A DNA stretch of 36,146 nucleotides. It comes from Bacteroidota bacterium. GTDB lineage: Bacteria; Bacteroidota; Bacteroidia; Flavobacteriales; Flavobacteriaceae. Location of the stretch: NCBI GenBank assembly GCA_024280145.1, contig JAJRQR010000037.1, positions 1 to 36,146 on the forward strand, written 5' to 3'. The position numbers and the translations under genes are program-made. The first letter of the stretch is position 1. Each line of letters starts with the position of its first letter. This document shows positions 17,106-26,922 of this stretch, one piece after another. The notes beneath the pieces were generated by a model, which saw nothing but the letters and a program-made list of their open reading frames with translations, searched no databases and was not told the DNA's origin.

Positions 17106-19054
17106 ATGAATAAACCTACCTTATTAATTTTAATTTTTATTATTACGACATCTGTATTAGCTCAAAATCCTTCAAATAAAATAGATAGTTTACTTCAAAT
17201 TGCTGAAACTACTAATGATTCGATACGACTACGAGTGCTTAATAAAGTTGGATTCTATTATATATTCAATAAACCTTCCGAAGCAAAAAAAATATTAAAA
17301 CCTGCAATTCTTGAAGCAAAAAAAAAGCAAAACTATTTTTCGGAAGCAGAGCTTACTAATACCTACGGAATTTATTTTGATGTTACGGGAAAATCAGATT
17401 CAGCAAAATATTATTTTGAAAAAGCACTGAATATTAGTAATAAAAAAAACATAGCTATACTAAAAAGTATGGTGACCAATAATTTGGGAATGTTTAATTG
17501 GAATAAAGGAGAGTACCAAGCTGCATTGGACTATTTTTTTCAAGCCTTAGAGTTAAATAACGGGAATACTACCAATATTCGTGACGGAATTTACCTTAAT
17601 AACATTGGACTTATTTATCAAGAAATGGGGCAATATGATAAGGCATTAACTTATCATAAAAAGGCTTTAAAAATAAGAGAAGAACACCAAGTTACAAACG
17701 AAATTCCAGCCTCCTTAAATAATATTGCCATTAATTTAAAAGAGAAAAAACAGTATAAGGAAGCTCTAAAGTATGCTGAACTTGCAGTAAAAAAAGCAAA
17801 AGAGGTGAAATCGTTACAAATATATTATGAAGCTTTAAACACCATGTCTAATATTTATATGTTAACCAATAAATATAAAGAAGCACTTCCCATATTAAAG
17901 AAGATAAATATTGAAAGAAACTCCTTAACCATAGAACGTACTGCAAATTTATCAACTATATCAAATATAATCGAATCGTATAATAAGCTTCAGCAACCAA
18001 AAAAGCCTTGCCTTTTATACAGGAAGGGTTTGCTTTTATAAAAGAGTTTCCAGGTCTTAAGAACCATATGGTTACTTTTTATAAAAATACTTCCGAAACC
18101 TATTTTAGACTTCAAAACACAACTAAAGGGAGTGAGTATTTTTTAAAAAGTTTTCAACTTAAAGACAGTATTTTTTCATTAAAAAATGCAGAACGAATGG
18201 CAAGTTTAGAAACCAAATTTAAAATTGCCGAAAATGAAAAAAAATTAGCAGAAACTCGCGCGAACCTCGCAGAATCAGAATTAGAAGTAGAACAAAAAAA
18301 CATTATGATTTTTGGATCTTTGGGCTTTGCACTAATTCTTGGTTTGTTAGGATATTTTATTAATAACCAACAAAAACTTAAAAACCAACAGCTAAAAAAA
18401 GAAAACGAATTAAAAACCGCCTTAGCTAAAATTGAAACCCAAAATCAATTACAAGAACAACGACTTCGAATTTCAAGAGATTTACACGATAATATTGGTT
18501 CGCAACTCACATTTGTAATCTCATCTTTAGATAATTTAAAATACCGTTTAAAAGAAGGTGAAACAGCAGATAAAATATCAAAAATCAGTGGATTTACCAC
18601 CAATACTATTTACGAACTTCGTGATACTATTTGGGCAATGAACAAAAACGACATTACTTTTGAAGATTTGCAAACTCGAATTTCAAACTTTATAGATCAA
18701 GCAAATGTTGCTTCAGATAAAACTGAATTTTCATTTACAATTAATCCGAATACCAATCAAGATTACACCTTCACTTCACTTCAAGGAATGAATTTGTATC
18801 GAATTATTCAAGAGGGAATAAATAATGCTTCAAAATATGCAAAAGCTTCAAAAATTTCTGTACAGATTAGTGAATCTGATAATTCTTTTCAAGTAGAAAT
18901 TAGAGACAACGGAATTGGTTTCGATATAGAAAATACTGAAATGGGGAACGGAATTCTGAACATCAGGAAAAGAGCAAAAGACCTAAACGGGAAGGTAAAA
19001 ATAGCTTCAAAAATAAATAATGGAAGCTCTATCCTTATTGTGTTTCCTTCATAA
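17106..19054 (+). pseudogene. TPR sensor histidine kinase 1, frameshifted as sequenced
   Basis: This is a hybrid-free two-component sensor. It has a signal peptide (MNKPTLLILIFIITTSVLAQ), periplasmic TPRs (about 40-300), a coiled coil, one transmembrane helix (about 398-420) and a cytosolic HisKA_3/HATPase module. The phosphoacceptor His lies in ISRDLHDNIGSQL (about residue 461). ATP-binding boxes are YRIIQEGINNASKYAK and DNGIGFD. The track splits it at 18041/18008. The six-A run 17999-18004 should be seven; adding one base joins LQQPKKALPFIQEGF and gives 649 aa, matching the 655-aa paralogue downstream. It lacks the palindromic operator in its own upstream region. Its stop codon overlaps operator copy 3. 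Confidence 0.88.
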
Positions 19055-19102
19055 ATACGGCATCTGCCTTATTCTTTTGTAATGCTCTTTTTAATAAATT
19101 TA
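19054..19102 (+). promoter_or_regulatory. palindromic operator/promoter copy 3 (small membrane protein and kinase 2)
   Basis: AATACGGCATCTGCCTTATT (19054-19073) is the most diverged copy, with altered centre bases. ATTC sits at its edge and TAAATTTA (19095-19102) 20 nt later. The first base is the last base of the kinase 1 stop. The start codon is 52 nt past the palindrome. Confidence 0.72.
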
Positions 19103-19125
19103 CAAATTCATAGTTACCACAAATA

Positions 19126-19362
19126 ATGTCCTATTTCATTGTATTTTATACTATTGTTAGTGTTGGATTGTTCTTATATTTCATAAAAATAAAAAGTTCA
19201 ATTGTAACGCAACATTCAAGAAAAATTCTTTCTTTAGAACAGGAAATTTCTATGCATAAAACTCAAATAAAATTTAGGTATAAAGGCTTACAGAAATACA
19301 ATTTTCAAATTTATAATTTAAACGATTCTTTAAGGGTTCAGTCAGAAATCAAACTGAATTGA
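19126..19362 (+). CDS. small single-span membrane protein ahead of kinase 2
   Basis: The 78-aa protein has one N-terminal transmembrane helix (about 3-20, YFIVFYTIVSVGLFLYFI) and then a basic, probably coiled-coil helix (SSIVTQHSRKILSLEQEISMHKTQIKF). It lies 23 nt before kinase 2 and behind operator copy 3, so the two are probably cotranscribed. Family not recognised. Position suggests an accessory to the sensor, which is inference only. Confidence 0.65.
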   Translation: MSYFIVFYTIVSVGLFLYFIKIKSSIVTQHSRKILSLEQEISMHKTQIKFRYKGLQKYNFQIYNLNDSLRVQSEIKLN

Positions 19363-19385
19363 GTACTTTTAACTTATAATAAGAC

Positions 19386-21353
19386 TTGATGATTCTAAAA
19401 AAACTTCTTTCAATATTACTATTAATATTTTGTGTTCAATTTTCTTTAGCACAGAAAACAGTTGCTAATATTGATAGTTTGTTGGTGGTTTTATATACTT
19501 CAAAAAACGACACAACCAAAGTAATTTTATACCAAGAAATTGCTGCTCATTATAATATTACACATTTAGATAGTGCAAAGGCTTTTGCTGAAAAAGGAAT
19601 TGTATTAGCAAGAAGTTTAAATTTTACAAAAGGGCAATGGATGAACTTAAATGTCCTTGGAAATTACTACGAAAGAAAGACTAATTATGAGGAAGCTTCA
19701 GTAAAATACGAAGAAGCCCTACTGATAATTGAAAATACAAACGATACAAAAGGTTTTGCAGTAGTGTTGAATAATATTGCTACCATTCATATAAGAAAAG
19801 CGGAATATGATGAAGCACTTAATAATTTATTTAATGCTCTAAAAGCGGAAGAAAAATTAAACAGCCAAAACGGAATTGCTCAGGCATACAACAACATAGG
19901 CGTGGTATATTACTATATACAGGATTTTGATAAAACCACCATGTACCTAACAAAAGCATTAGAAATACAAGAAAACTTAGGTAATTATGATGGACTAATA
20001 AACGGTTATAATAATGTAGGTGCAATTTTGGATTATCAGAAAAAATATGATGATGCTATTACTTCTTACGAGAGAGGTTTGGAAATAAGTAAAAAGATTA
20101 ATGATAAAAAAATGGAGGCAACTCAGCTTTCAAACATAGCTTTGGCTTATTCCAATAAAGGAGATTTTAACAAAGCAGAAGACTTTTTTGAGCAAGCAAT
20201 AGCAATTAAAATTCAAATAAAAGACGATAATGGTTTGGCAGCTTCTTATGCCTCGTTTGGGGAATCGTTATTAAATCAAAATCAGCTTTCAAAAGCCAAA
20301 GAGATACTAAACAAAGGCTTAGAAATTTCGGATGTAAAAGGAATAAAGCTAGCTAAAAAATTAATTTACGCCAGCCTTTCCGAAATAGCTAAAAAGCAAA
20401 ATGATTATAAACTTTCTAACGAATATCTTACTAAATTTATTCAGGTTAAAGATTCTATTTTAAATGAGAATAATGCAAAAATAATTGCTGAGGTAGAAAC
20501 CAAATACGAAACTGAGAAAAAGGAAAACGAAATCCTTCAACAAAGAGCACAATTAGCAGAAAAAGAATTGGAAGTAAAACAGAAAAACTACATCATCTTC
20601 GGGTCATTAGGTTTAGCAATTGTTTTAGCTTTGTTAGGATATTTAGTTTACAACCAGCAGCGTTTAAAGAATAGACAACTTCAAAAAGAGAATGATTTAA
20701 AAACAGCTTTAGCAAGAATTGAAACTCAAAATAAACTCCAAGAAGAACGCCTTCGTATTTCTAGAGATCTACACGATAATATAGGCTCACAGCTTACTTT
20801 TATTATTTCGAGTATTGATAATTTAAAATACGGGTTTAAAGATATGGGCGACAAATTATCCAATAAATTAGTTGGAATTAGTTCGTTTACAACCCAAACT
20901 ATTTACGAACTTCGGGATACGATTTGGGCAATGAATAAAAACAATATTACTTTTGAAGACCTACAAACTCGCATCACAAATTTTATTGATAATGCAAAAA
21001 TGGCTTCCGAACAGACCAAGTTTACTTTTAAAATTGACGAGGTTGTAAATAAAGAAAATACATTTTCATCGGTTCAAGGAATGAATATCTATCGTATTAT
21101 TCAGGAGGCTGTAAATAATTCTATTAAGTATGCAAAGTCATCAGAAGTTAAAGTGATGATTTCAGAAAATAATGGCTTTCATATTGAAATTACCGATGAC
21201 GGAATTGGTTTTGCTGAAGATCAAGTAGAGCTAGGAAACGGAATTAATAATATGAAAAAACGCGCAAGAGATTTAAATGCGTCTTTCGCTATTTCATCTT
21301 CAGTAAAAAAAGGAACAGCTATTACAGTTGTTATTCCAGAAAAAGCTATCTAA
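19386..21353 (+). CDS. TPR sensor histidine kinase 2
   Basis: This intact 655-aa paralogue of kinase 1 has a signal peptide (MMILKKLLSILLLIFCVQFSLAQ). About seven TPRs span residues 45-345 (for example GFAVVLNNIATIHIRKAEYDEALNNLF). A coiled coil (about 360-400), a transmembrane helix (about 402-421) and a HisKA_3 domain with His463 in ISRDLHDNIGSQL follow. The HATPase N box is YRIIQEAVNNSIKYAKSS and the G boxes are DDGIGF and LGNGINNMKKRA. The usual partners of this kinase class are NarL/LuxR-type regulators, and one is encoded at 25903. The TPR domain should sense a periplasmic protein or peptide, which is inference. Confidence 0.95.
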   Translation: MMILKKLLSILLLIFCVQFSLAQKTVANIDSLLVVLYTSKNDTTKVILYQEIAAHYNITHLDSAKAFAEKGIVLARSLNFTKGQWMNLNVLGNYYERKTNYEEASVKYEEALLIIENTNDTKGFAVVLNNIATIHIRKAEYDEALNNLFNALKAEEKLNSQNGIAQAYNNIGVVYYYIQDFDKTTMYLTKALEIQENLGNYDGLINGYNNVGAILDYQKKYDDAITSYERGLEISKKINDKKMEATQLSNIALAYSNKGDFNKAEDFFEQAIAIKIQIKDDNGLAASYASFGESLLNQNQLSKAKEILNKGLEISDVKGIKLAKKLIYASLSEIAKKQNDYKLSNEYLTKFIQVKDSILNENNAKIIAEVETKYETEKKENEILQQRAQLAEKELEVKQKNYIIFGSLGLAIVLALLGYLVYNQQRLKNRQLQKENDLKTALARIETQNKLQEERLRISRDLHDNIGSQLTFIISSIDNLKYGFKDMGDKLSNKLVGISSFTTQTIYELRDTIWAMNKNNITFEDLQTRITNFIDNAKMASEQTKFTFKIDEVVNKENTFSSVQGMNIYRIIQEAVNNSIKYAKSSEVKVMISENNGFHIEITDDGIGFAEDQVELGNGINNMKKRARDLNASFAISSSVKKGTAITVVIPEKAI

Positions 21354-21356
21354 ATT

Positions 21357-21405
21357 TATACGTCAATTGCCGTATTGTAGCATCGCTAATAATTGGTGAG
21401 ATTTG
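21357..21405 (+). promoter_or_regulatory. palindromic operator/promoter copy 4 (TPR-CHAT operon)
   Basis: TATACGTCAATTGCCGTATT (21357-21376) is a strong palindrome. ATTG at its edge (21374-21377) is followed by 20 nt and GAGATTTG (21398-21405). The start codon is 52 nt past the palindrome. Confidence 0.82.
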
Positions 21406-21428
21406 AGTACTAATCAAATCTACTAATT

Positions 21429-22961
21429 ATGAAAATTCAATTCACTTTTTTATTTCTTTTATTTTTTATTGGAAATGGATATTCTCAAAAATGTTCAGAT
21501 TTTAAAGATTGCTTAAATAAATACGACAATACCAATAATAATGAAGATCAAGTAAAGTATGCAACCAAAGCAATTAAATATGCAAAAAAGGATGCTAGGA
21601 AACTAGCTAAAGCCTATTATTATAGAGGAATAGCCTATTATTATTTAGTGTCTGACGAGCTCAAGCCAAGTGAGATTAAAAAAGCTGAAAATGACTTGTT
21701 GGCTGCGGTAGAAGTAGATCCAACGTATTATTGGTCGTATAGCTGGCTTGGATCTGTTTATGGAAACTTAACAGAAGAATACGAAAAAGGAATTGCTAAT
21801 TATAATAAATATATAAGCAATAACCCCAAGGCTGCATTTCCTTATAGAGATAGGGCTTCTATGCATAAATATTATGGAAAAACAGACTTAGCATTAAAAG
21901 ATTATGCAAATGCGTATGAATTGTTAGTTAGTAAAGAGAATACACTCGAAATTAATGAGAAAAAAAGAAGTAAAATAATCTTGGATTATGTTAAAATTAT
22001 TCAAGAACAAAACAATGAAACGGTCTATACTCCTGAAACACTTGCAATACTTGAATCGGCTTTAACATTAGCACCTTCACAACCTTATGTTATGGGAGAA
22101 TATGCTTTGGCTTGTTTTGATAATGACGATGTTTCAAAAGCATTATATATAGCAAGAAAAACTATTGAAAAGGAGAAATCGTTAAAAAGTTATGAGTATA
22201 AAAACTCCGGTGCTTCGTTTGTATTAGGTTTTATGGATTTTGAAAACAAAAATTATAAATCTGCAGCAACTAGTTTATCAGTAGCTTATGCTAATAGAAA
22301 AAAAGCACATCCTGCAGTTTCATTTTACTCAGCAGTTGCAGACCACACCTATTACGCAACAATAGCAACTAATCTTTGGTCTGCCAATATTAATAAGATT
22401 AAAGAAAAATATAATGAGTCTATAAAATTAAGCGAAGGAACCAAATTCGAATATCTAATTGAAAACGCTAAAATGCATATAGATGAAATAGATAACCCTA
22501 CTAGTAGCGCTGGAGAAAGTGAAAATCAAGAACATAACTTTAAGCAGTTTTTGGTGAATTTTAATCAGTTACCATCAAGCTATACGCTGGATTATAACAC
22601 ATTACAGGGTAGAGATATCACAGGTTTAGCCATTACGAAAAAATATTATCCCTATATAAAAAATGTTAGCGCAATTGGTCAAATTAGTTCTTGTGATAAT
22701 GGCTATGTTTTCTTAATCATGCTTAAAACGGTTATAAAAAATACCGAAACCATTAGTTTTACTACACTTACTACTGATTTAAGAGGAAATGAAACGGAGT
22801 CAAAAAATATTACAAATTCACAAATAGATATGGGGAATGTAACCATTTATGGTAATTTTTCAATGAGTATAAATGGAAGTAATTATACTATAAATTCTGA
22901 AAAAGAATATATCGCAACTGGTAAAAAAGATACAGAAACTATCAACGGAAGCTGTAATTAA
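21429..22961 (+). CDS. exported TPR protein, first gene of the CHAT operon
   Basis: The 510-aa protein has a signal peptide (MKIQFTFLFLLFFIGNGYSQ), then Cys-containing KCSDFKDCLNKYDNT. TPR-like helices run to about residue 350 (AKAYYYRGIAYYYL, PTYYWSYSWLGSVYGNL, AAFPYRDRASMHKYYGKTDLALKDYANAYEL). The C-terminal part (about 365-510) is a beta-rich domain I do not recognise, ending NSEKEYIATGKKDTETINGSCN. It lies 13 nt before the CHAT gene and almost certainly shares its transcript. A scaffold or partner role for the CHAT protein is plausible but inferred only from position. Confidence 0.82.
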   Translation: MKIQFTFLFLLFFIGNGYSQKCSDFKDCLNKYDNTNNNEDQVKYATKAIKYAKKDARKLAKAYYYRGIAYYYLVSDELKPSEIKKAENDLLAAVEVDPTYYWSYSWLGSVYGNLTEEYEKGIANYNKYISNNPKAAFPYRDRASMHKYYGKTDLALKDYANAYELLVSKENTLEINEKKRSKIILDYVKIIQEQNNETVYTPETLAILESALTLAPSQPYVMGEYALACFDNDDVSKALYIARKTIEKEKSLKSYEYKNSGASFVLGFMDFENKNYKSAATSLSVAYANRKKAHPAVSFYSAVADHTYYATIATNLWSANINKIKEKYNESIKLSEGTKFEYLIENAKMHIDEIDNPTSSAGESENQEHNFKQFLVNFNQLPSSYTLDYNTLQGRDITGLAITKKYYPYIKNVSAIGQISSCDNGYVFLIMLKTVIKNTETISFTTLTTDLRGNETESKNITNSQIDMGNVTIYGNFSMSINGSNYTINSEKEYIATGKKDTETINGSCN

Positions 22962-22974
22962 AAAACATATAAAA

Positions 22975-25812
22975 ATGAAAACTAAAACACTATTAATACT
23001 AGTATTGTTAAGCACTTTTTTACTAAAGGCTCAGGATATAAACCCTCAAATCACAGAATTTTTAGGATTCTATGATAATGATAACGTTTCTGAAATGGAA
23101 AGAGTTTCAGAAGAAATTATTAAAATAGCTCCAGATAATTACGTTGGCTATGCTTTTGTAGCTTACACTTCAGCTGTTAAAAATGATTTGGTTACCGCTG
23201 AAAAATACATGAAAGCTGCCAGAAACCTTAACCCTGTAGATGGAGCATCTTACGGAATTTCCTCATACATTCAATTTTTAAAAGGAAACACTTCCGAAGC
23301 TGAAAAACTAATGGAGTTTTCTTTTCAAATTAAAGGAAGTGATCAAGCACTAACAGCAACTCTAGATGATATTAACCTAATTGAAAGAATTTCAGGTAAA
23401 GACATGACCGCTTTAAAAGAAATTACAAAAACAGCAGATGCAAAGTACAATCAATCTCCTGCGATGATGCAACAATATTATGAATGTTTTCAATATTGGT
23501 CTCAAGGAAAATTATGTGATTTGTCCCGAGTAAACTCTTATTTTTCAGGATTGCAACCTACTAATAATATGGTGATGGCAATTACAGATTATTACAAAGC
23601 AATTAATTATTATGGAGCTCAGAATTGGACAGAAGCAAAGGAAGCTTTTTATACTTATTTAAATAATCCAATTGTAATTAACACAGTAGATGTTGCTTAT
23701 TCTAAGGCTCAAAGTTATTATTACTTAACTGAATATAACAATTCAGATTTAGACTATAATGGAATGCTTAATTCAGCTAACAAAGGTTTAAAAGCATTAG
23801 AAGAAATCGAATTTCCAACCAATTTAAAATGTCAATTATTACATAAAAAAGTATTGGCATTAGCAAGATTGGGGAAACAAGATGAGGAATTAATAATTGC
23901 AAGACAACTACTTGAAGATGCTAATAAACTTGAATTTTTATTAATGCAAGCGCAAGCAAATAACACCATTGGTGGTTAGTATTTGATGTCTGCACAATCA
24001 GACTCCCGTAAAAAAGCATTTTCCTATCTCCAAAAAGCCTACAGTCAGGCAATTAAATTAAATGATGAAGTATTAATTAACACTATTTCAGGAAATTACT
24101 CCATTGCTTTGTGGCAACAGGGTAGAAAAGAACAAGCTATAGAAGTTGGAAACAAATCATTTGATTTTTATAAGAAACAAAAAGACTATTCTGGAGCTCA
24201 ACTTACGGTGAATAATCTTGGGTTTATGAGTTTTATTTCTGGAGATTATATAAACGCATCAAAGCTATTTAATAAAGCAGTGACGATTACAGAAAAGTAT
24301 AGTAAAGATCTTACTCCAGCATAACAATTGCAAGTAATGAATGAACATAGTAGTGCTTATGGCGGTTTAATTATGAGTTATCAGAAACTGAACGATGTAG
24401 CATCTCTTTTTAAAATACAAGACTTGAATCGAAGTAGATTATTACGACAAAAGTTAAATAAAAATGCGAAGGCTCAGACAATTTCCAATGCCCAAAAATT
24501 ATTAAAATCGGGCGAGGTCTTGTTATATTATTCTCCTGGAGGTCCTGGTGAAATGATTGTTTCGGTAATTACAAAAAATTCAGCTTCCATAGGGTATAAT
24601 TTTCCAATAGATAGTTGGATAGCTATTAAAAAACAGTTTATAAACAGAATAAATAAAAAACCCAACAGTATTAATGGATATGTGGCAAAAATGAATGAGG
24701 AAATAATTGATGGTCATATTATTTCTTATAATAGCAAAGAACAGGCGTTTAATGCAAAAGATTATGAGCAATTTGTGTCCCTAACACGTGAATTATTACA
24801 AAGTAGTGATGCTAGCCTTGCCAATTTGCAAAAAGATTTTTTAAAACAATGGTATCGTTTTTTAATTTCACCAATTGAATCTAAAATTCAAGGAAAGAAA
24901 ACACTAATCATAAGTGGTGAAGCTTCTCTTAATTTTCTTCCTTTTGAAGCTTTTGTTAGTCCAGATAACAAATATTTAATCGAAACCTATAACATTAAAT
25001 ATGTTCCTTCAGTTTCTGTTTGGGCTAGTTTGCAAAACAGAATATATAGTGATGATAGAAAGGAGCTCTTAGCAATGGGAGGAGCCACTTATCAAGACCC
25101 TAAATCATCTTCTTCAAGTGTGAGAGGAATAAATGATATTTACGATATTCAATCTCAAGTAACACAAAAAATTGCAAGTTCGAGTAATATTTCTACAGAG
25201 TTAAAAGCCCTAGGATTTGGCGGTGCGAATTATCTTCCGGGCACCTTACAAGAAGTTCAGAATTTACAGAAAATAATCCCAACTGCAACTGTTTTAATTG
25301 ATCAGGATATGAAAGAATCTGATATTAAAAGATTAAGTGCTTCAGGAGAGCTATCAAATTATAAATATATTCATATTGCTAGTCATGGATTTGCCTTGTA
25401 TAATATTCCAGAATTATCTGGTGTTATGATGACTCAACCCAACGGTGGTGATGGTAATGAAGATATGTTTTTACTGACACATGAAATAGCAAAACTTAAT
25501 TTGAATGCCGATTTAATGGTGTTAAGCGCTTGTGAAACTGCCTTGGGTAAAATATATAGAGGAGAAGGTGTTAACGGATTAAACTCTGCAATTCTTACCG
25601 CAGGAGCTAATAATACATTGTTAAGTTTATGGCCTGTTAATGATGCAGGAACCATGATATTTATGTCCTTAGTTTATGACAATTTATACAATCAAAATCA
25701 AGAAGTAGATGAGGCTGTAAATAATGCAAAAAGAAGATTATTAAATGGAGATGCAGGTGAAAATTTTGCAGCACCTTACATTTGGGCTCCTTTTGTTTTA
25801 AATGGAAAATAG
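22975..25812 (+). pseudogene. exported TPR-CHAT (caspase-like) protein with two in-frame stop codons
   Basis: The three track ORFs (22975, 23983, 24328) lie in one frame and form a 945-codon gene interrupted by TAG at codon 335 and TAA at codon 450. It has a signal peptide (MKTKTLLILVLLSTFLLKAQ), TPRs (about 30-450) and a C-terminal CHAT domain (about 630-945). The CHAT family is a clan CD cysteine protease group related to caspases and separase. Its His/Cys dyad is intact: His in YIHIASHGF (about 804) and Cys in LSACETALG (about 853), followed by GEGVNGLNSAILTAGANNTLLSLWPVND. The stops replace probable Trp (TGG to TAG, GG*YLMSAQ) and probable Gln (CAA to TAA, LTPA*QLQVMN). The sequence around them is otherwise intact, so decay, if real, is recent. 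Substrate unknown. Confidence 0.85.
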
Positions 25813-25825
25813 TAAATCAAGTATT

Positions 25826-25874
25826 TATACGTCAATTGCCCTATTTGATTTTATAAATTATAAAGTTATTTTTG
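25826..25874 (+). promoter_or_regulatory. palindromic operator/promoter copy 5 (response regulator)
   Basis: TATACGTCAATTGCCCTATT (25826-25845) is followed by TTTG (25844-25847), 19 nt, and TATTTTTG (25867-25874), a full match to the Bacteroidota promoter consensus. The regulator start is 57 nt past the palindrome, suggesting autoregulation. Confidence 0.83.
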
Positions 25875-25902
25875 AGTATCTTTATTCAACTAACTAATCA
25901 CT

Positions 25903-26553
25903 ATGAATATAAAAATTGCCATTGTAGATGATAATTCTTTTTTAATAACAGCAATTAAAGAAAAGCTGTCTTTTTTTGAAGATATTTCGATTAAACATTC
26001 CTCGTTTAATGGAAGTGATTTATTGACTAAATTAGGAGAAAATCATAATATAGACCTTGTGTTAATGGATATTGAAATGCCCGTTCTAAACGGAATTGAA
26101 GCAACTCAAATTGTAAAACAAAAATATCCACAAATAAAAATTATCATGCTTACGGCTTTTGATAATGATGAAAATATTTTCAATGCCATTAAAGCAGGAG
26201 CAGACGGTTATTTGTTAAAAGAAATCAATCCAGAAGATCTTTATAACGGAATTATAGAAACTTTAAATGGTGGAGCAGCAATGAATCCTTCTATTGCTTT
26301 AAAAACTTTAAAATTACTTCGGAACCCTATTGACATTTCAAATCCAAAAGATCAAGAAATAATCTCGCTGTCTAAAAGAGAAGTAGAAGTTTTAGAACAA
26401 TTAAGCAAAGGTTTAAGTTATACGATGATTGCAGATAATTTGTTTTTATCTCCAAGTACGGTAAGAAAACATATTGAAAACATCTACAAAAAATTGCAAG
26501 TTCACAGTAAAATTGAAGCGGTGCAAAAAGCAAAAAATCATAATATAATTTAG
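25903..26553 (+). CDS. LuxR/NarL-type response regulator
   Basis: The 216-aa protein has a receiver domain (about 1-120) with acidic pocket D9/D10, phosphoacceptor D56 (LMDIEMPVLNG), conserved T (MLTAF) and K (YLLKEINPEDL). A C-terminal GerE/LuxR helix-turn-helix follows (about 148-212, LSKREVEVLEQLSKGLSYTMIADNLFLSPSTVRKHIENIYKKL). NarL-family regulators pair with HisKA_3 kinases, so kinases 1 and 2 are the natural partners. As the only DNA-binding protein in the cluster and itself behind operator copy 5, it is the leading candidate to bind the five palindromes. That is inference. Confidence 0.95.
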   Translation: MNIKIAIVDDNSFLITAIKEKLSFFEDISIKHSSFNGSDLLTKLGENHNIDLVLMDIEMPVLNGIEATQIVKQKYPQIKIIMLTAFDNDENIFNAIKAGADGYLLKEINPEDLYNGIIETLNGGAAMNPSIALKTLKLLRNPIDISNPKDQEIISLSKREVEVLEQLSKGLSYTMIADNLFLSPSTVRKHIENIYKKLQVHSKIEAVQKAKNHNII

Positions 26554-26599
26554 TTCAATTTCAAGAAAAATATTAAGTATATTTATCCAAACTTTTAAA

Positions 26600-26863
26600 A
26601 TGGAAAAGGATAAATTAAATTTAAGTGATATACTTGCCATAGAACGTACCCATTTAGCAAACGAACGTACTTTTTTAGCTTTTTTTAGGTCGTCTGTTTT
26701 CTTTTTAGGAACAGGAATTTCCATCTTACATATTAATTTTTTCGAAGACATTCCCTTCCTAGGTTGGGGTTTTGTTGTGCTTTCTCCTTTAATGTTTTTA
26801 TTTGGATTGTATCGTTTGGTTTCGGTAAGAAGATTTATTAAAAAAACAATTCAAAATTCATAA
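26600..26863 (+). CDS. DUF202 family membrane protein
   Basis: The 87-aa protein matches the DUF202 (PF02656) pattern ERTxLANERTFLAFFRSS, followed by two hydrophobic helices (about 31-45 and 55-74). Function of the family is poorly known. It lies 46 nt after the response regulator and may be cotranscribed. The opposite-strand ORF 26446-26751 is a shadow. Confidence 0.85.
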   Translation: MEKDKLNLSDILAIERTHLANERTFLAFFRSSVFFLGTGISILHINFFEDIPFLGWGFVVLSPLMFLFGLYRLVSVRRFIKKTIQNS

Positions 26864-26922
26864 ATACTAAAATACCTTTTCTAAGGTTTTAATACCACAA
26901 TTAATTTTTAATATCCCCAATT

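Noticed and set aside
22975-25812. Programmed stop-codon readthrough in the CHAT gene
   Set aside because: Two different stop codons without any visible recoding structure; mutation or sequencing error is simpler.
26446-26751. 101-aa minus-strand ORF opposite the regulator end and DUF202 gene
   Set aside because: Frame shadow over two well supported plus-strand genes.
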